Origin: Lacimicrobium alkaliphilum
Lineage (GTDB): Bacteria > Pseudomonadota > Gammaproteobacteria > Enterobacterales > Alteromonadaceae
NCBI RefSeq assembly: GCF_001466725.1
Contig: NZ_CP013650.1
Coordinates: 3,596,001 to 3,660,000 of the forward strand
Direction: 5' to 3'
Length of the DNA: 64,000 bases
Shown here: one piece after another, positions 59,112-64,000 of the stretch
Layout of the letters: every line of letters begins with the position of its first letter
How positions within the stretch are numbered: the stretch's first letter is position 1
Program-made: the position numbers and the translations under genes
Notes under the pieces: model-generated
What the model saw: only the letters and a program-made list of their open reading frames with translations
What the model was told of the DNA's origin: nothing
Databases searched by the model: none

Positions 59112-61985
59112 ATCGCCTTGCCATCCTGCTTTTCTGCTGCTGACTTTATCCAGCAAATAGGCCACCGACTGAAACGCGATACCACTATGCTCCCGCAAAC
59201 CTATTTCACAGCTGCGACTATTGGAGATGCCCTGGCTGCAGCCCGGCGGTATCTGTGTGTTTAAATCCTTTAACGCGCTGGCGTTAAGCTCAGGTGTGTA
59301 AAAGCCCTTATCACCGGCAAAACCGCAGCAATAGATATCTTCGGGCACCACGACCTGCTGCGCACAGGCCCGGGTCAGGGCAAGCAGGTGCTGTGCACTC
59401 TGAAGCCGTCTGCTGCTACAGGTAATATGCAGTGTGACAGGCTCCTGCTGAGGATTGATATCCAGCCTGGGTAACACAAACTGGTATAAAAATTCGGCAG
59501 TTTCATACAATCTCAGTGCACGCCCTTCTTGTTTGGACTGAGACTGTTTCAGTTGTAGTGCACAAGGTGAGGCATCTATCAATACAGGCAAATCCTCATC
59601 CTGAGCCAGCTTTGCCAGAACAGCGAGACTCTGAGCCGTTTTGTCACCGGCGATGGTCTTAAAGCCCTTACTGTCCCAGGGCGTACCACAACAAAGCTGG
59701 TTAATATTATCCGGCACCAGCAGACGAAAGCCGGCTTTTGCCAGCACTGAAGCCAGAACCTGCTGTAATGAGCGCTGATCCTCTGCCTGGGTATCCGTGG
59801 CAAACATGCGATTGGTACAGGAAGGAAAATATACCACTGCAGCACCCGTTGATGCCGCTTTACTGGTCTCCGCCTCTGACTGACGTGCCGCAACAGGCCA
59901 CGCCGGATACCATCTGGGGATCGCTCCGCCGGAGATGTTGTTCAGCCCCTTAAACACCGCCCCGGTATTGTTATCGCCGAGCAGATTACGACTTAAGCCT
60001 ACTGATTGCAGTGCAAAACGAGCCAGCACCGCCGTGCCGGCAAAATGCTCCGCTGCCTGCCTTGCCAGCCATTGCCCTTTGGGCTTTTGTGCCCGCAACT
60101 GCTTAATAAAATCGCCGGTGTTGATGCCCACCGGGCAGCGCTGGGCACAAAGCCCCGTGGCGGCACAAGTGTCGACACCAAGGTACTGATAGTCCTGCTG
60201 CAATTGCTGTTTTTGCGCCGGGCTGAATTGCCCCCCCTGCATCTGTCGCCAAAGCGCAATCCGCTGTCTGGGCGTCAGGGTCAGATCTTTAGAGGGGCAC
60301 ACCGGCTCACAGAAGCCACACTCGATACATTTATCCAGTTCAGGATCCAGCGCCGGAATAGGTTTGAGATGGCGTATATGGGCTTTTTTATCGCTGTTGA
60401 GGATCACACCGGGATTAAGAATGCCATCGGGGTCAAACAGGGCCTTAATCTGCTCCATCAGACCATAGGCATCCTCGCCCCATTCCATTTTTACGAAGGG
60501 CGCCATATTGCGCCCGGTACCATGTTCCGCCTTCAGCGAGCCGCCAAAATCTGCTGTCACCAGCTCACTCAGCGCCTGCATAAAACCATCATAACGGCGG
60601 ATTTCATCTTCGCTGTTAAAAGCCTGAGTGAACACAAAATGCAGATTACCTTCCAGAGCATGGCCGAAAATAATCGCCTCGTTATAGCCATGAGCCTGAA
60701 ATAACTGATGCAGTGCCGCTACGCCCTGCGCCAGCCTTGCCACAGGGAAGGCCACATCTTCGATGATCACAGTGGTACCCGATGCCCGCACCGCACCTAC
60801 CGCCGGGAAAGTACCCTTGCGGATGGCCCATAACTGTTGATTGCGGACCTTATCCTCACTGAAATCGACACTGGCAATCAACTCGCCGCTGTATGGCCTG
60901 ATGACCTCATTCACCTGCTGCAGATGAGCATGCAGGGCCTGCTCATCCTCGCCGGTGACTTCAATCAGCAGCGCCGCAGAGCGTTCTTCCAGCGCTGCCA
61001 CCCCCGCCGGCATGGCCGGTTTATCGGCAACACTTTTTAGCGCTCTGGCGTCCATCAGCTCAACAGCCGTCACCGGAGTATCCCGCAGGCGGGTCACCAG
61101 TTCGCAGCACTGTTTTATGTCCTTAAAAATAAACAGCCCCGTTGCCCTGTGACCTTCATCAATCACGGTGTGGTAGGTGATGTCGGCGATAAACCCCAGG
61201 GTGCCTTCGGAGCCGATCATCAGATGTTTAAGCATATCCAGCGGCTGCTCAAAATCCAGCAGTGCATTAATGCCATAGCCTGTGGTGTTTTTGAGGCGAT
61301 ACTTATGGCGTATTTTCTCTGCCAGTGCCTGATCCTGTCTGACCTGCTCATGTAACACCCGCAGACCATCAAGTAACGGGCCGTGGCTGTTCTCAAAGGC
61401 TGTTACACTCTTTACATCTGCGGTATCCAGGACTGTGCCATCTGCCATCACCAGGGTCATATCGCACAGGGTGTGATAGCTATTCTGCTTCACACCGCAG
61501 CACATTCCCGAGGCATTGTTGGCAGCAATACCGCCAACCTTGCAACTGTCGATAGAAGCGGGATCCGGGCCTATTTTACGCCCCCAGGGCTGTAACATGC
61601 GGTTGGCCTGGGCGCCGATCACCCCGGGCTGAAGACGTATTTTCGTACCCTGCTCCAGCACCTCTGCACCGCGCCAGTGTTCAGACAGCGTCACCAGCAC
61701 CGAATCCGTGACCGCCTGCCCGCATAAACTGGTTCCTGCAGCCCGAAAGGTCACCGGCACCAGATGGTCACTGGCTAGCTTTAATAACTGGCTGAGCTGA
61801 ATGAGATTATCAATCCTGACCACCAGCTTCGGGGTCAGCCGATAAAAACTGGCATCGCCACTGAATGCCAGTCTGCGGGCCAGGTCGCGGATAAGATTAT
61901 CTGCAGGCAGAAACGCTTTCAGTGCGTTATAAAATGCTGCCGGAAGTGCTTCTGTCAGATTCGCTTCAGCCTGTGACTGCATCAA
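59097..61985 (-). CDS. FAD/Fe-S D-lactate dehydrogenase (Dld-II type)
   Basis: 962 residues: N-terminal FAD_binding_4 domain (VTFRAAGTSLCGQAVTDSVLV), FAD_oxidase_C with LEGNLHFVFT and GSLKAEHGTGRNMAPF, a ferredoxin-like pair of 4Fe-4S motifs (CIECGFCEPVCPS and CAATGLCAQRCPVG), and CCG cysteine-rich motifs (QLCCGTPW, YCCGFAGDKGF). This is the architecture of quinone-linked Dld-II of Shewanella and of YdiJ. D-2-hydroxyglutarate is the alternative substrate. Divergent from an RpiR/MurR-type regulator, 103 bases away; D-lactate from MurNAc-6-P etherase action would be a natural substrate in this context. Confidence 0.88.
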   Translation of the reverse strand: MMQSQAEANLTEALPAAFYNALKAFLPADNLIRDLARRLAFSGDASFYRLTPKLVVRIDNLIQLSQLLKLASDHLVPVTFRAAGTSLCGQAVTDSVLVTLSEHWRGAEVLEQGTKIRLQPGVIGAQANRMLQPWGRKIGPDPASIDSCKVGGIAANNASGMCCGVKQNSYHTLCDMTLVMADGTVLDTADVKSVTAFENSHGPLLDGLRVLHEQVRQDQALAEKIRHKYRLKNTTGYGINALLDFEQPLDMLKHLMIGSEGTLGFIADITYHTVIDEGHRATGLFIFKDIKQCCELVTRLRDTPVTAVELMDARALKSVADKPAMPAGVAALEERSAALLIEVTGEDEQALHAHLQQVNEVIRPYSGELIASVDFSEDKVRNQQLWAIRKGTFPAVGAVRASGTTVIIEDVAFPVARLAQGVAALHQLFQAHGYNEAIIFGHALEGNLHFVFTQAFNSEDEIRRYDGFMQALSELVTADFGGSLKAEHGTGRNMAPFVKMEWGEDAYGLMEQIKALFDPDGILNPGVILNSDKKAHIRHLKPIPALDPELDKCIECGFCEPVCPSKDLTLTPRQRIALWRQMQGGQFSPAQKQQLQQDYQYLGVDTCAATGLCAQRCPVGINTGDFIKQLRAQKPKGQWLARQAAEHFAGTAVLARFALQSVGLSRNLLGDNNTGAVFKGLNNISGGAIPRWYPAWPVAARQSEAETSKAASTGAAVVYFPSCTNRMFATDTQAEDQRSLQQVLASVLAKAGFRLLVPDNINQLCCGTPWDSKGFKTIAGDKTAQSLAVLAKLAQDEDLPVLIDASPCALQLKQSQSKQEGRALRLYETAEFLYQFVLPRLDINPQQEPVTLHITCSSRRLQSAQHLLALTRACAQQVVVPEDIYCCGFAGDKGFYTPELNASALKDLNTQIPPGCSQGISNSRSCEIGLREHSGIAFQSVAYLLDKVSSRKAGWQGDDFPR

Positions 61986-62057
61986 TACTCAACCTGTGAA
62001 GAAATACCCGAAATCCATCAAGTATGTTGTTAAAAATTCTTAATACCATAGAATGAA

Positions 62058-62077
62058 TGGAATAGTTTATTTTTCCA
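62058..62077 (+). promoter_or_regulatory. Candidate operator between dld and the RpiR regulator
   Basis: Inverted repeat TGGAA (62058-62062) / TTCCA (62073-62077) in an AT-rich centre, 12 bases before the regulator ATG. Its symmetry and place suit an RpiR-family autoregulatory and divergent operator. Unproven. Confidence 0.4.
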
Positions 62078-62088
62078 ACCATTGAATC

Positions 62089-62946
62089 ATGTCGACTTTT
62101 ATTAAAATCAATGCCATGCGCGATAACCTCTCATCCAGTGAACAGGCTCTGGCAGACTATGTACTGGCGCAACCACAAAGTATCCGCAACCTGTCTTCGC
62201 AAAAACTGGCGCAACAGGTGGGTGTCAGCCAGTCCAGTGTGGTCAAGTTCACTCAGAAACTGGGGTACAAGGGTTATCCGGACTTTAAATTCGCCATTAA
62301 TGACAGCCTGCGTACCCAACAGGACAAGTCTCACCCGCCATTGCATGGCCAGATTTCTCTGGACGACCCCTTTGAGGCAGTCGGCGAAAAACTGCTCGCC
62401 AGTAAAGTCTCGGTACTGACCAATACCAGGGCGGTTAACGAACAAGGCGCCTACGAGAAAGCCGAAACCCTGCTGCAAAAAGCCAATCGCATACTGATCT
62501 GCGGCGTCGGCGGTTCGGCTCTGGTGGCCCGGGATTTTTCTTTTAAACTGCAAAAGCTCGGTATGGCAGCAGTGGCCGAGAGTGACAACCATATTCAGCT
62601 CGCCAATGTCGCCAACTATGGTCCCAAAGATTTGCTGTTTGTGATCAGTGAATCCGGCGAAACCCGCGAAGAAGTAGCGGTCACTGAGCTGGCCAAAGCC
62701 AATCACTGCACCATCATCAGCCTTACCGGCTATGGTCACAACAGCATATCCAAACTGGCTAATGCCAGGCTCTATACGGTTTCCGAAGAAGACTCAGCCC
62801 GCCTTTCTTCGATTCTCGCCCGCACCGCCCAGGAGTTTGTTATCGACACCCTGTTTATTCTGCTGACCCAGGCCTCAGGCCGGGGCCGTAAGATGCTCGA
62901 AGCCTCCAATAAGGCGGTACAACACTACCGGCATAAAAACCGCTGA
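62089..62946 (+). CDS. RpiR/MurR-family transcriptional regulator
   Basis: 285 residues: N-terminal HTH at about 1-77 (LSSQKLAQQVGVSQSSVVKFTQKLG) and a C-terminal SIS sugar-phosphate-binding domain at about 125-265 (ILICGVGGSALVARDFSFKLQKLG, VISESGETREEV). Typical effectors are phosphorylated sugars; MurR senses MurNAc-6-P. Flanked by D-lactate dehydrogenase and a NamZ-like muramidase, so a MurNAc-6-P response is plausible. Confidence 0.85.
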   Translation: MSTFIKINAMRDNLSSSEQALADYVLAQPQSIRNLSSQKLAQQVGVSQSSVVKFTQKLGYKGYPDFKFAINDSLRTQQDKSHPPLHGQISLDDPFEAVGEKLLASKVSVLTNTRAVNEQGAYEKAETLLQKANRILICGVGGSALVARDFSFKLQKLGMAAVAESDNHIQLANVANYGPKDLLFVISESGETREEVAVTELAKANHCTIISLTGYGHNSISKLANARLYTVSEEDSARLSSILARTAQEFVIDTLFILLTQASGRGRKMLEASNKAVQHYRHKNR

Positions 62947-62994
62947 CAAGTTATCAGTCTGCAGCTTGCAGACCTCAGCAAAAGCAAATTTTCA

Positions 62995-63305
62995 CCGTCT
63001 GTCATGCCCGAGTGTTGTTATCGGGCATCCAGCGTCTTTTTCGAAAACCGAAATTAACCACAGAGGCACAGAGTACACAGAGGTATAAAGGGTTTAATCA
63101 TTTTTACTTCTCCTCGTCTCTGCGGTGAAATGACCTTCTGTTCGTGTCTTTCGTGCCTTTCGTGGTTAAAAAGCCTTCACCACCAAAAACACTAAAAGCA
63201 CGAACAAAACATGGTCCTGCAGCCCGCGATGCAGCGAAGCGGAATCCGGGGATACCTCGCCTTACACCAACCCGTATTCCTCTGCGTCTTTGCGCCTCTG
63301 CGAGA
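62995..63305. repeat. Dispersed intergenic repeat, copy D with hairpin repeat copy 2
   Basis: Holds the second copy of the ATGCCCG/CGGGCAT hairpin (63004-63028), then ACCACAGAGGCACAGAG at 63057, counterpart TCTCTGCGGTG, a TTCGTGTCTTTCGTGCCTTT tail, an inverted tail fragment (ACCACCAAAAACACTAAAAGC) and a CCTCTGCGTCTTTGCGCCTC fragment near 63279-63299. Fills the 371-base gap between the regulator and the NamZ-like gene; no gene visible. Confidence 0.75.
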
Positions 63306-63317
63306 TCGATATTAACC

Positions 63318-64000
63318 TCAGGGATACAGCAAATAGGGCTGTCTGGCCTTAACAAAGGCCTCCAGGTCCGCTTGCCAGCTGGCGCGGATCTGCGCTTCTG
63401 TTTCGCCCGCCACCATGGCTTTTCTGAGCTTATCTGTGCCGGCGAGCTTATCGAAGAAGCTCTGACTGGTAAAAAAGGGCTGTTGCTGACGGGCAAATGC
63501 CTGATACCAGGCCAGCAGATAACTCAGATTTAATCCCTGAGCAGGCTTGTCGCGCAAATCCATGCCCTTTATTTGGGTGTCCTCAAACTTTGGATGGGTC
63601 GACGCGCCAGGTATGGAGCGCGGCGTAAAGGAAAAGGCTTCCCCCTCGGTCAGATAAATGCTGTCATGGCCTATAACCTGAAACGGAAAGTCAGTACCCC
63701 GGCCAATACTGACCACTGTCGGCTCAAAAAAGCCCAGCGACGGATAATGACGCACAGCGGTATAGTTAGGTAAATTGGGGCTGGGTTTAACCGGCAACTT
63801 GTAAGTCATATCCCGTTGATAACCTGCTACGGGGATAACCTTCAGGTCCAGAAACCTGTCGGTTTCCAGCCAGCTCTCACCCACAATCATCTGCGCCAGT
63901 TCACCCACTGTCATTCCATGAACCAAGGGTATCGGATGCATCCCCACAAAAGACGCAAACTCAGGCTCCAAAACCGGCCCGTCAACATAGTCGCCGTTGG
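63318..64000 (-). CDS. NamZ-like exo-beta-N-acetylmuramidase, DUF1343 family (5' end beyond window)
   Basis: About 227 C-terminal residues are visible; the frame is open through base 64000 (NGDYVDGPVLEPEFASFVGM...), so the N-terminus is outside the window. Blocks typical of DUF1343/NamZ: EFASFVGMHPIPLVHGMTVGELAQMI, RHYPSLGFFEPTVVSIGRGTDFPFQVIG and FTPRSIPGASTHPKFE (given as landmarks HPIPLVHGMT, GRGTDFPFQ, PGASTHPKF). NamZ releases MurNAc from muropeptide glycan ends for recycling. The neighbouring RpiR/MurR-like regulator and D-lactate dehydrogenase fit that pathway. Confidence 0.85.
   Translation of the reverse strand, partial: NGDYVDGPVLEPEFASFVGMHPIPLVHGMTVGELAQMIVGESWLETDRFLDLKVIPVAGYQRDMTYKLPVKPSPNLPNYTAVRHYPSLGFFEPTVVSIGRGTDFPFQVIGHDSIYLTEGEAFSFTPRSIPGASTHPKFEDTQIKGMDLRDKPAQGLNLSYLLAWYQAFARQQQPFFTSQSFFDKLAGTDKLRKAMVAGETEAQIRASWQADLEAFVKARQPYLLYP

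Overview
The window looks like a chromosomal segment of a marine or brackish gammaproteobacterium of the Alteromonadales type. The evidence is the complete division and cell-wall (dcw) cluster beginning with mraZ, the rsmI/lpoA/yraN/diaA/dolP block, sspAB next to petABC (cytochrome bc1) and rpsI-rplM, several c-di-GMP enzymes, carboxynorspermidine biosynthesis and an FAD/Fe-S D-lactate dehydrogenase. I cannot name the genus from the sequence alone. No tRNA, rRNA or CRISPR array was seen; rnpB is present.

Layout. 1-12238 (minus strand): mraZ-rsmH-ftsL-ftsI-murE-murF-mraY-murD-ftsW-murG-murC, tightly overlapping, with murC cut by the window edge and a clear MraZ operator/promoter in front of mraZ. 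12467-17743: a SapC-family gene, a cysteine-synthase-like PLP enzyme, the msrPQ methionine sulfoxide repair pair, a small secreted protein and rnpB. 17743-25174: a CHASE3 chemoreceptor, a degenerate HD-GYP-like protein, then rsmI, lpoA, yraN, diaA and dolP. 25442-30718: sspBA, petABC, rpsI-rplM. 31230-36734: the most unusual part. A Fur-box promoter with a short non-coding transcript ending in a strong terminator is followed by a four-gene unit: a borosin-type peptide backbone N-methyltransferase, its small discrete precursor peptide, a TPR hybrid histidine kinase with a C-terminal Hpt domain, and a REC-GGDEF response regulator.

36737-44395: a periplasmic binding protein, a TonB-dependent receptor, two more c-di-GMP enzymes, a small coiled-coil protein and hemH. 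44457-50718: a short inverted-repeat element, an AbgT-family transporter, a MATE transporter and the norspermidine genes (carboxynorspermidine dehydrogenase and nspC). 50723-55678: aidB, then a thioredoxin-like lipoprotein gene split by an IS1111-type (IS110 family) element whose transposase is itself frameshifted, then a BNR-repeat lipoprotein. 55790-64000: msrB, a short class I adenylate cyclase, a YiaD-like OmpA lipoprotein, D-lactate dehydrogenase (Dld-II type), a divergent RpiR/MurR-type regulator and the 3' part of a NamZ-like (DUF1343) N-acetylmuramidase. The last three suggest a peptidoglycan-sugar/D-lactate recycling locus.

Several intergenic regions carry copies of a dispersed repeat built around ACCACAGAG...CTCTGTGGT followed by a TTCGTG-rich tail, sometimes with a second short hairpin family (ATGCCCG...CGGGCAT). 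All functional calls rest on reading translated sequence and motifs by eye; no database search was possible.
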